This document shows positions 1-6,257 of a stretch of 10,213 nucleotides of DNA, piece after piece. Under the pieces are notes generated by a model. The model did no database searches, was not told the DNA's origin, and worked only from the letters and a program-made list of their open reading frames with translations. The translations under genes and the position numbers were made by a program. The DNA comes from Rhodospirillales bacterium (GTDB lineage Bacteria; Pseudomonadota; Alphaproteobacteria; Rhodospirillales; JADHTD01), in contig JADHTD010000073.1 in NCBI GenBank assembly GCA_016776525.1, positions 1-10,213 of the forward strand, given 5' to 3'. The number at the start of each line of letters is the position of its first letter. The stretch's first letter is position 1.

Positions 1-1540
1 TAAAGCCATCCCACAGGTGTTTACGGGCGCGCTTGATGGCCGGGATCTGGCTGGCAATGGTGAGGCCGATGATCATCAGCAAGCCGATGCACCACGGGCG
101 GGTGAAGAATTCTGTGACGTCGCCGCTGGATACCATCAGGCCGCGGCGCAGGTTCTCGTCGGCCATGGGACCGAGTATGACGCCAATGACCAAGGGGGCG
201 ATGGGATATTCCATCTCGGTCAGGAAGTAAGCACCGATACCGACAACGACCATGAGGTAAAGGTTGACCATCTGCAGGCCCAATGAGTAGGAGCCGATCA
301 CGCACAGCACGCCGATCACCGGCATGAACAGGGCCGGTGGAATCCGCAATACCTTGACCACCTGCTTGGCCAGGACCATGCCGCTGATCCACATGGCGAT
401 GGCCGCCAACAGCAGGATCGCCGTAAAGCCCATGATGAATCCGGGATGTTCGAGCTCGATCACCGGGCCCGGCGTGACGTTGTGCAGCATCAGGGCGCCG
501 AGCAGCATGGCCGCCGGCGGGCTGCCCGGAATGCCGAGGGTCAGCAGTGGAATCAGGGCGCCGCCGATACAGGCGTTGTTGGCGCACTCGGTCGAGACGA
601 CGGCGGTCACTTCCCCCTTGCCGAAGGTTTCCGGGTGGCTCGAGGTGTTCTTGGCGACACCATAGGAAACCCAACCGGCGATATCCTCACCGATGCCGGG
701 GATCGCCCCAATAAAGACGCCGATGCTCGACGAGCGCAGGATATGGTGCATATTCCGCGCAATGGTGCGGAATTCCGGCAGAATCCGTTTCAACTCCATC
801 GGCTTCACTTCGCCCAGCTTATAGCCCAGCACCTTGATGATCTGCGGGATGCCGAAGGCGCCGATCAAAACCGGCACGACAGCAATACCACCCTGAAGGT
901 CGGGAATATCCTGGGTATACCGGGGGAAGGTCTGTAACTGTTCCTGGCCGATGGTTGACAGCCACAGACCGATGAGGCCGGCGATCCAGCCTTTATAGAC
1001 GAGATCCTTGCTGGTCAGGGTGCCGCTGATAATGATGCCGAACATGGCCAGCCAGAATTTTTCGAAGGTGGTGAAATTCAAAGCCAGGTCGATAATCACC
1101 GGAGAAATGAGAACCAAGCAGAGCAGGCCGAAGATGGTGCCGATCAGCGATGCCGTCGTCGTCATGCCCAGGGCCCGCCCCCCTTCGCCCTTCAGCGCCA
1201 ACGGGTATCCGTCGACGGCAGTGGCCGCCGCTGCCGCCGTTCCCGGTATGTTGAGCAGGATGGCCGAATAGGAACCGCCGTAAACGGCGCCGACATAGAT
1301 GGACAAGAGCGCGATGAAGGCCGTGTTGTGGTCGATGCCGTAAGTCAGCGTCGTTAACAGGGCGACGCCGAGGGTGGCCGTCAGCCCGGGCATGGCGCCA
1401 AAGATAATGCCGAGGATGGTGGAGCCGAACAGGACCAGCATGTTGGGAAGGGTCATCAGGTTCCAGAGCATGCCGCCAAAGGCTCCGATGCGGTCGGAGA
1501 CAAAGCCCGTAAACTGAAAGAAGAAATCAAATAGTTCCAT
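1..1540 (-). CDS. tctA: TctA-family large permease of a tripartite tricarboxylate transporter, 3'-truncated by window edge
   Basis: This is the large membrane subunit of a TTT (tripartite tricarboxylate transporter), which moves a carboxylate delivered by the TctC binding protein across the inner membrane. I read 513 codons from ATG at 1540-1538 without a stop, so the C-terminus lies beyond base 1. TctA proteins are usually about 500 residues, so little is missing. Both family half-repeats are visible: GAMPGLTATLG near residues 48-58 followed by YGGSYSAILLNIPGT near 87-101, and GAIPGIGEDIAGW near 310 followed by IPLLTLGIPGSPPAAM about 60 residues later. Most of the rest is hydrophobic. A GGGTGG purine stretch precedes the ATG. 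The tctB stop lies 18 nt upstream, so the two are almost certainly co-transcribed. The symbol is family level only; the substrate is not readable from the sequence. Confidence 0.94.
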   Translation of the reverse strand, partial: MELFDFFFQFTGFVSDRIGAFGGMLWNLMTLPNMLVLFGSTILGIIFGAMPGLTATLGVALLTTLTYGIDHNTAFIALLSIYVGAVYGGSYSAILLNIPGTAAAAATAVDGYPLALKGEGGRALGMTTTASLIGTIFGLLCLVLISPVIIDLALNFTTFEKFWLAMFGIIISGTLTSKDLVYKGWIAGLIGLWLSTIGQEQLQTFPRYTQDIPDLQGGIAVVPVLIGAFGIPQIIKVLGYKLGEVKPMELKRILPEFRTIARNMHHILRSSSIGVFIGAIPGIGEDIAGWVSYGVAKNTSSHPETFGKGEVTAVVSTECANNACIGGALIPLLTLGIPGSPPAAMLLGALMLHNVTPGPVIELEHPGFIMGFTAILLLAAIAMWISGMVLAKQVVKVLRIPPALFMPVIGVLCVIGSYSLGLQMVNLYLMVVVGIGAYFLTEMEYPIAPLVIGVILGPMADENLRRGLMVSSGDVTEFFTRPWCIGLLMIIGLTIASQIPAIKRARKHLWDGF

Positions 1541-1558
1541 ATGCCACCCAGTCCCTGA

Positions 1559-2605
1559 TCAGTTCAGCAAATACTTGATCTGATGCATGAGATCGATGAC
1601 GGCACCCTCATGCGGCAGGGGCACCAGCAGGCCGAAGCGGAACACCGGCAAAAGGATCAAAGGCGTCGCCCAAGAAACCAGCAGGCAGGTCCGGAACTTT
1701 TTTTGTTGCTGCGGTTCGCCGGCCAGTTGCCGCCAGAGCCAAACCATGGCGGCAAGTGTCGCCGCCAGTACGACCAAGTCCGTCAGATGCGGGTAGCCGG
1801 CATCAATAAGACCGTCAAGGCCGGTCAGGAAAACCACCAGGACAACCGCACCAATGGCCAGGTAGCTGCCCATCGAGGCGCGGATGATATTGACCCCTTC
1901 GACATAGAAGGCCGCCGTGAAAACGGTGAGGAACAATAAGACGCAAACAAAAAAATCGATATTCGGCACCAGCACATACACCAGTTCGCAAAACAACAGG
2001 GTGATGATGCCGAAGGAAATCAGGGAACTGTCCAATCCTTTTTCACTGCCGGCCAAAAGGCTGCCTGCGGCTTGCCTGCGGCGGCGGGCCGTTGAAATGG
2101 CCAGGACGACGGTTGAGACGAAAAATACAAGCCCGACACAAACCAAAGAGGCCACTGAAATGGGTTCGGACCAGCTGAAGATCTGCGCCGTCGAGGGATC
2201 GGCGAGCCATTTTGCCTCGTCAATGGTGTACCGGATCTTATCCTCGATATTGATGATCAGGTACCAGAGCCCGGCGGCAGAACCGATGACCAGCACCAGC
2301 ATCATGAAGGTTCCGATGGGGGTTAACCTGAAGCTGCCGGGAGTGCCGTCGGGAAATTCGATGACGTCTCGAGCCCCCCGGCGAAGGATGGCATTTGCGG
2401 TGAGGATGAGCGACAGCAGCAGGAGGAGCGTGAGCACAACGGCCGGAAAAATCCACGGGGATACGTACCAGACGTTTTCCACACCGCCGTAGGTTTCCTT
2501 AAACGGCATGAAGAGGAAGGTGACCGACAAGAACCACAGGCAAAACCAAATCAAGGTGACGCCTGTTTTGAAATCTGCTTTGCGGAGTTTGTCCTTGTCC
2601 ATCAT
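1559..2605 (-). CDS. tctB: TctB-family small permease subunit, unusually long (348 aa)
   Basis: Position between tctC and tctA and the end sequences identify this as the small TTT membrane subunit. The N-terminus (KADFKTGVTLIW, then a WIFPAVVLTLLLLLSLIL helix at about 51-68) and the C-terminus (FRFGLLVPLPHEG, about 322-334) look like the two ends of a TctB (DUF1468) protein. Typical TctB proteins are about 150-180 residues with four helices. This one is about twice that, with some eight or nine hydrophobic segments (roughly 15-33, 51-73, 98-119, 149-171, 195-213, 216-236, 247-263, 274-292, 306-322). A basic loop STARRRRQ lies at 171-178. It starts with tandem ATG codons (2605-2603 and 2602-2600) behind GGAAG. 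The middle segment (about 80-190) is not recognisable to me; it could be an insertion or a partial duplication. Role as TctB: fairly confident. Meaning of the extra length: unknown. Confidence 0.85.
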   Translation of the reverse strand: MMDKDKLRKADFKTGVTLIWFCLWFLSVTFLFMPFKETYGGVENVWYVSPWIFPAVVLTLLLLLSLILTANAILRRGARDVIEFPDGTPGSFRLTPIGTFMMLVLVIGSAAGLWYLIINIEDKIRYTIDEAKWLADPSTAQIFSWSEPISVASLVCVGLVFFVSTVVLAISTARRRRQAAGSLLAGSEKGLDSSLISFGIITLLFCELVYVLVPNIDFFVCVLLFLTVFTAAFYVEGVNIIRASMGSYLAIGAVVLVVFLTGLDGLIDAGYPHLTDLVVLAATLAAMVWLWRQLAGEPQQQKKFRTCLLVSWATPLILLPVFRFGLLVPLPHEGAVIDLMHQIKYLLN

Positions 2606-2678
2606 CCGTACTTCCGACGATCCGGGACCTGTTTAAGGCGCAATTGTAGTCGACAATGAATAGTCCGGTTAGCCAAGG

Positions 2679-2733
2679 AAAAAGGGAGCAAGAGTCATTA
2701 GTAGGGGGGAGGTATAACCGACTCTTGCTCCCT
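2679..2733 (-). terminator. Stem-loop with T5 tail between tctC and tctB (attenuating terminator)
   Basis: A perfect 14-bp inverted repeat, AGGGAGCAAGAGTC at 2683-2696 and GACTCTTGCTCCCT at 2720-2733, encloses a 23-nt loop. Read on the minus strand, the direction of tctC transcription, the stem ends in CCCT and runs into five T residues (2683-2679), the form of an intrinsic terminator. On the plus strand no T-run follows. It sits 23 nt after the tctC stop and 73 nt before the tctB start. Binding-protein genes are often followed by such elements, which leave the solute-binding protein in excess over the permease. Partial rather than full termination is inferred, because no clear separate promoter for tctBA was seen. 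Confidence 0.75.
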
Positions 2734-2756
2734 GTCTTTGCCCTTGTATTTAGAAG

Positions 2757-3776
2757 TTACGGTTTTGGAATACCGAACTTCGCCGGGCTGTATTTGGCGG
2801 CGCCCAATTCATGGAGCTTCCAGGTAAACTGGGATTCCAGGGAATCGAACACTTTCTGGGCGTCCTTGCCGTGTTTGCCCGAAAGCACATAGTACTTAGA
2901 CGCAGCAAATTTCTTCAGGGCGTCACTGGCCATGGCTTTGGCGAAGGCATCACCGAGAACCTTCTTGGCTTCGGCCGGCGCGTCATTACGAATGGCGAAG
3001 CCAATGGCCTGCATGATCGGCAGGAATTTGCTCAGCTTCGGAAAATCAGCAAAAGCCGACGGGATGGTGCCGAAGCCGCCGATGGTGAAAGCATCCGGAA
3101 CCAGCATGGCTACCGGGATGAACTTCTTGCCTTTGATCAGCTGTTGCTGTTCGGCGACCGAGGTGACGACGACGTTCATCTCGCCCGTCAAGGCGGCGTT
3201 CTGGCAAGGGGCCGAGCCTTTGTACGGGACAAAGTGGAACTTGGCACCGGTGCCGTCTTCAACAGCCAGCAGGTTCAGGTGGTGGATCGAGCCCGCACCG
3301 CTGGCGCAAGCCTTGATCGTTCCGGGCTTGGCTTTGGCAGCCGCGATCAGATCCTTGAAGTTCTTAATGCCGGTGCTGGGCGTAACCGAAATCACGTCCG
3401 GCGAACCGCCGACGATAAACGGATGCCAGACCTTGGTGAATTTATCGGTAAAACCACCTTGCACGGCTGATGTCACGTTGGATTCGGAAAGGCCAACCAG
3501 CGTATAACCGTCGGCGGCCTGTTTCTTGGCATAGTTCATACCGATCGATCCGGCGACGCCGCCGGTCTTGTTGATGACGTTGATGTTGGTGCCAAGGACT
3601 TTCGACATTTCGGCCATGATGGTGCGGTTGCAAACGTCGGTTCCACCACCAGCACCCCAGACCACCGCAGTGGTGATGTCACGGGCAGGATATTTGCCCG
3701 CAGCCTGAGCCAGCGTGGTTCCAAGCGCAAGAGTCGCACCCATTACCATGGCCGTCATGAGGTAGATTTTCTTCAT
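2757..3776 (-). CDS. tctC: TctC/Bug-family periplasmic solute-binding protein of the TTT transporter
   Basis: This is the extracytoplasmic receptor that binds the substrate and hands it to TctAB. The 339 residues fit the family length (about 320-340). Residues 1-25 are a Sec signal peptide: MKKIY, a hydrophobic core, then AQA with likely cleavage before AGKYP. Family landmarks follow in order: a glycine-rich ligand loop WGAGGGTD at 40-47, NKTGGVAGSIG at 69-79, ADGYTL at 88-93, ASGAGSIHHL at 158-167 (the usual G-x-GS..HL) and VPYKGSAP at 183-190. Start choice is firm: AGGAGG lies 6 nt before the ATG. It is the first gene of the leftward operon. Bug proteins bind dicarboxylates, tricarboxylates, aromatic acids or sugar acids, and the ligand here cannot be predicted by eye. 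Two cysteines in the mature part (C49, C157) could matter for folding but I cannot judge pairing. Confidence 0.94.
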   Translation of the reverse strand: MKKIYLMTAMVMGATLALGTTLAQAAGKYPARDITTAVVWGAGGGTDVCNRTIMAEMSKVLGTNINVINKTGGVAGSIGMNYAKKQAADGYTLVGLSESNVTSAVQGGFTDKFTKVWHPFIVGGSPDVISVTPSTGIKNFKDLIAAAKAKPGTIKACASGAGSIHHLNLLAVEDGTGAKFHFVPYKGSAPCQNAALTGEMNVVVTSVAEQQQLIKGKKFIPVAMLVPDAFTIGGFGTIPSAFADFPKLSKFLPIMQAIGFAIRNDAPAEAKKVLGDAFAKAMASDALKKFAASKYYVLSGKHGKDAQKVFDSLESQFTWKLHELGAAKYSPAKFGIPKP

Positions 3777-3782
3777 AAGTCG

Positions 3783-3788
3783 CCTCCT
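3783..3788 (-). promoter_or_regulatory. Strong ribosome binding site of tctC
   Basis: Read on the minus strand this is AGGAGG, six bases before the ATG at 3776. It is the strongest Shine-Dalgarno sequence in the window, in keeping with high production of a periplasmic receptor. Confidence 0.85.
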
Positions 3789-3943
3789 ATGGTTCCTAAA
3801 TCAGTTTCCAATTGTCGTTCCGCGATCACGTTCAACGGTTTTCGGGTGGTGATCCCGGCTCGGAGTCCACGTGTGAAAAACGCAGTGTCTGTAACGCTTG
3901 TTTATGTCTCTACCAAAAATATTGAATGCTTTAATTAAGACAT

Positions 3944-3957
3944 TAACGTATACATTA
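3944..3957. promoter_or_regulatory. Candidate operator: near-perfect palindrome centred on GTATAC
   Basis: TAACGTATACATTA is a 14-bp palindrome with a single mismatched pair (C3947 against A3954). Two further outer pairs match beyond one mismatch. GntR-superfamily FadR-type regulators commonly bind short palindromes with a GT-N-AC core, and GTATAC fits that pattern. The site ends immediately before the -35 element of the rightward promoter, where a bound regulator could block or assist RNA polymerase and also affect the leftward operon. The cluster encodes its own FadR-type regulator at 7358-8080, the natural partner. Binding is inferred. Confidence 0.5.
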
Positions 3958-3986
3958 TTGCATAATTACCGATATGAGTCTACAAT
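3958..3986 (+). promoter_or_regulatory. Candidate sigma-70-like promoter of the rightward catabolic operon
   Basis: TTGCAT at 3958-3963 is followed after exactly 17 nt by TACAAT at 3981-3986, which matches the -10 consensus at five of six positions. The -35 is weaker (three of six). Transcription would begin near 3993 and give a leader of about 120 nt before the GTG at 4111. The weak -35 next to a palindrome would suit a regulated promoter. Confidence 0.5.
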
Positions 3987-4099
3987 GTTTGCATCACAGG
4001 CCATCGATTAGGACAATTAATTGAGATTTGAATGCCCATAACGGAAAAACTTGCCGTTCCTTCTACAAAAGCTGAAATTTAATCAAAGTCATAAGATTC

Positions 4100-4105
4100 A
4101 GGTGG
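4100..4105 (+). promoter_or_regulatory. Ribosome binding site that decides the start of the SMP-30 gene
   Basis: AGGTGG lies five nt before GTG at 4111. The longer reading, from TTG at 4051, has only a weak GGA in an A-rich leader. This site is the reason for choosing the GTG start. Confidence 0.6.
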
Positions 4106-4110
4106 ACAGA

Positions 4111-5124
4111 GTGAAGGCCATAGACCTCAAGGAAATAGACTTTATAGGGGCCGGCCTTCAGCGCCCCGAATGCGTACAGACCTGCCGAAGCGGCCACCTG
4201 TTCGCATCCAACTGGCAGGGCGGCATTTCTATTTTATCACCGGATGGCGAGATCAAAAACCTATTGGCCCTGAATGCGGGTTTTGATCTGAAGCCCAACG
4301 GCTTCTGCCTGATGGATGACGGTTCATTTTTGATTGCCCATCTTGGTGACGAAGACGGCGGTGTTTTCCACCTGCATAAAGACGGAACCCTGGAACCCTT
4401 TCTGACGGAGGTCGACGGCATTCCCCTGCCGCCGACCAATTATGTGCATCGCGATCAAAAGGGACGCATCTGGATCACCGTCAGCACCCGCCTGCAGCCC
4501 CGCGCGCTGGGCTACCGGGCCGATGTCAGCGACGGCTTTATTATTCTTGCCGACCTGAACGGGGCCCGCATCGCCGCCGATAACCTGGGGTACACCAACG
4601 AATGCCTGGTCACGCTCGACGGGGCCTCGCTGCTGGCCGTTGAAACCTTCGCCCGGCGGCTAAGCCAATTCACCATTGAGATGGACGGCAGTCTAAGTGA
4701 TAAAAAAACCATCGCTGAATTCGGCGGCGGCACCTTTCCCGATGGCGTCATCCAGGACCGGGAAGGGGGTATCTGGGTAACCGGTATTCTCAGCAATCGG
4801 GTCATTCATATCGATACGGACGGTCAGCAGACGATTATCCTGGAAGATTACGACCCCGCAGAACTGGCCATCCGGGAACAGGCTTTCCAGGATGCCAATC
4901 TGGGCCGCAGCCACCTGGACACCCTGCCCGGGGCCCGTCTCAGGAATATCACCAGCCTGGCATTCGGTGGACCGGATCTTAAGACGGCTTACCTTGGCTG
5001 CCTGTTGGGGGACAGTATCGCCAGTTTTCCGTCGCCTGTTGCGGGGAACCCGCCGGTTCACTGGGAACTCGATGGCAGCCTGTATTTCAACGCAGATAAT
5101 CAAATCAACGGAGCGAATCCATGA
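4111..5124 (+). CDS. SMP-30/gluconolactonase/LRE-family protein, probable sugar-acid lactonase
   Basis: This family folds as a six-bladed beta-propeller and typically hydrolyses aldonolactones to the free acid using one divalent metal. Starting at GTG 4111 the protein has 337 residues; a TTG at 4051 would add 20. Metal ligands of the family can be placed: E20 in RPECVQ, N163 in YTNECLVTLDG and D211 in the hallmark PDGVIQDREGGIWVT (210-224). N110 in PPTNYV fits the substrate/metal region. Repeated blade signatures such as LSPDGEI, KDGTLEP, DQKGRIWI and DREGGIWV are visible. There is no signal peptide, so it should be cytoplasmic. It is the first gene of the rightward operon and shares ATGA with the next gene, implying translational coupling with the dehydrogenase. 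Substrate unknown; some family members act on esters or non-sugar lactones. Confidence 0.88.
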   Translation: MKAIDLKEIDFIGAGLQRPECVQTCRSGHLFASNWQGGISILSPDGEIKNLLALNAGFDLKPNGFCLMDDGSFLIAHLGDEDGGVFHLHKDGTLEPFLTEVDGIPLPPTNYVHRDQKGRIWITVSTRLQPRALGYRADVSDGFIILADLNGARIAADNLGYTNECLVTLDGASLLAVETFARRLSQFTIEMDGSLSDKKTIAEFGGGTFPDGVIQDREGGIWVTGILSNRVIHIDTDGQQTIILEDYDPAELAIREQAFQDANLGRSHLDTLPGARLRNITSLAFGGPDLKTAYLGCLLGDSIASFPSPVAGNPPVHWELDGSLYFNADNQINGANP

Positions 5125-6221
5125 CCCAACCTTCGGATTTTCGAATTGCGGTCTTACCGGGAGACGGGATTGGCCTGGAAATCACCAAACCTTGTGAAGA
5201 CTTGTTATCCCATGTGGCGGCAAAGGTTGGCGGCTTTGGCCTCAAATTTGAAACCGTCCCTGCCGGGGCCGGCCTCTATCGCGATACCGGGGCGGCCTTT
5301 CCCGACAGTTCAAAGAAGATGACAGAACGCGCCGACGCCATTCTTTTGGGTGCCATGGGTCTTCCTGAAGTGCGTTATCCGGACGGCACGGAAATCTCGC
5401 CGCAATTGGATCTGCGCTTTGACCTGGACCTTTATACCGGAATCCGCCCGGTGCGGGCGATCCCCGGCATCAACCTGCCGCTGGCCGATCCGCGTGCCAG
5501 CAACCTCGATTTCGTGCTGGTGCGGGAATCGACCGAAGGCCTGTTCGCTTCCCATGGCAAAGGTGAAATAGTGAACGACCAAATAGCCAAGGATACCCTG
5601 GTTATCACCCGGGATGCCTCTGAGAGACTCTTTGATTATGCCTTCAAACTGGCCCGGAAACGCAAGAACAAAGGGCATCCCGGAAAAGTGACCTGTGTCG
5701 ATAAGGCCAATGTTTTCAGTTCCTTCGCCTTTTTCCGCAGTATTTTCGACGAACGGGCGGCGCTCAATGATGACATTACCGCCGATCACGCCTATGTCGA
5801 CGCAACGGCGCTGAATATGGTGCGCAATCCCTGGGATTTCGACGTGTTGGTCACGGAAAACATGTTCGGCGACATTCTGTCTGACATAGGCGCCGGCCTG
5901 ATCGGCGGCATGGGCATGGCGCCGTCGGCCGATATCGGCGACAAGCATGCGGTTTTCCAGCCCTGTCATGGCACTGCCCCGGACATCGTCGGCACCGGCA
6001 AGGCCAATCCGACGGCAATGATCCTGTCCGCCGCCTTGATGTTGGAATGGCTGGGGGAAACCCATACTATGGAAACCTGTACGCAGGCTGCCGACTTGCT
6101 TATCGCCGCCGTCGATAAGGCTTTTGAAGACGGCTCTTTGGTGCCGTTTGAACTTGGCGGCGGTGCCAGCACCGAGACGATTTTCAATGCTGTCTATACG
6201 GCGTTAAATGATAGTCTGTAG
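5121..6221 (+). CDS. Isocitrate/isopropylmalate dehydrogenase-family (beta-decarboxylating) dehydrogenase
   Basis: The 366-residue protein has the full architecture of the NAD(P)- and metal-dependent 2-hydroxyacid beta-decarboxylating dehydrogenases (3-isopropylmalate, isocitrate, homoisocitrate, tartrate/D-malate enzymes). Visible: LPGDGIG at 12-18; substrate arginines in DLRFDLD (R99), TGIRP (R109) and VRESTEG (R135); the catalytic lysine in DKANVF (K195); metal aspartates D227 (YVDATALNMV), D251 and D255 in ENMFGDILSDIGAGLIGG; and the nucleotide loop PCHGTAPDIVGTGKANPTA at 281-299. The catalytic tyrosine, usually in RENTEGxY or RELTGGxY, is phenylalanine here (F142, RESTEGLF). It is unlikely to be leucine-biosynthetic LeuB, given the context with a transporter and lactonase and no leuA/C/D nearby. 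A D-malate, tartrate or sugar-acid-derived hydroxyacid is more likely. The ATG overlaps the upstream stop by 4 bp. Confidence 0.9.
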   Translation: MTQPSDFRIAVLPGDGIGLEITKPCEDLLSHVAAKVGGFGLKFETVPAGAGLYRDTGAAFPDSSKKMTERADAILLGAMGLPEVRYPDGTEISPQLDLRFDLDLYTGIRPVRAIPGINLPLADPRASNLDFVLVRESTEGLFASHGKGEIVNDQIAKDTLVITRDASERLFDYAFKLARKRKNKGHPGKVTCVDKANVFSSFAFFRSIFDERAALNDDITADHAYVDATALNMVRNPWDFDVLVTENMFGDILSDIGAGLIGGMGMAPSADIGDKHAVFQPCHGTAPDIVGTGKANPTAMILSAALMLEWLGETHTMETCTQAADLLIAAVDKAFEDGSLVPFELGGGASTETIFNAVYTALNDSL

Positions 6222-6246
6222 AATGGCAGCAACCGATTGGCGATCT

Positions 6247-6250
6247 AGGA
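6247..6250 (+). promoter_or_regulatory. Ribosome binding site for the TTG-started oxidoreductase
   Basis: AGGA is placed 7 nt before TTG 6258. The in-frame stop TAG at 6246-6248 overlaps it, which excludes any upstream start. Confidence 0.6.
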
Positions 6251-6257
6251 AAAAATA

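Larger units (their letters stand above)
3777..4110. other. Divergent intergenic control region between the transporter and catabolic operons
   Basis: This gap of about 330 nt separates two diverging transcription units, so it should carry both promoters and shared operators. The half near tctC (about 3790-3900) is of ordinary composition. The half from about 3900 to 4035 is clearly AT-rich and holds TTAATTAA (3931-3938), the GTATAC-centred palindrome (3944-3957), a small inverted repeat ATTAT-TGC-ATAAT (3954-3966) and a sigma-70-like rightward promoter (3958-3986). I could not settle on a leftward promoter. A weak pair, TTGGTA then TACAGA 17 nt downstream on the minus strand within about 3890-3918, is one possibility. 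No convincing small gene was seen. Confidence 0.7.

Noticed and set aside
21..674. Long open frame on the minus strand, 217 codons
   Set aside because: It lies within the tctA reading frame on the same strand, has a proline/arginine/histidine-rich low-quality composition, and the TctA frame is clearly the coding one.
917..925. GTATAC occurrences inside genes (near 917 and 7247)
   Set aside because: They lie within coding sequence and lack the flanking symmetry of the intergenic site.
446..937. Open frame of 163 codons on the plus strand
   Set aside because: It is antisense to tctA and reads as a typical GC-rich shadow with no recognisable domain.
2811..3470. Open frame of 219 codons opposite tctC
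   Set aside because: It is antisense to a clear solute-binding protein, with no ribosome binding site or domain of its own.
4051..4110. TTG at 4051 as the start of the SMP-30 gene
   Set aside because: It has little ribosome binding signal and the added 20 residues do not resemble the family, whereas GTG 4111 has AGGTGG at good spacing. Not fully excluded.
5310..6065. Open frame of 251 codons on the minus strand
   Set aside because: It is antisense to the dehydrogenase; the composition is Gly/His/Arg-rich and it is explained by codon bias of the real gene.
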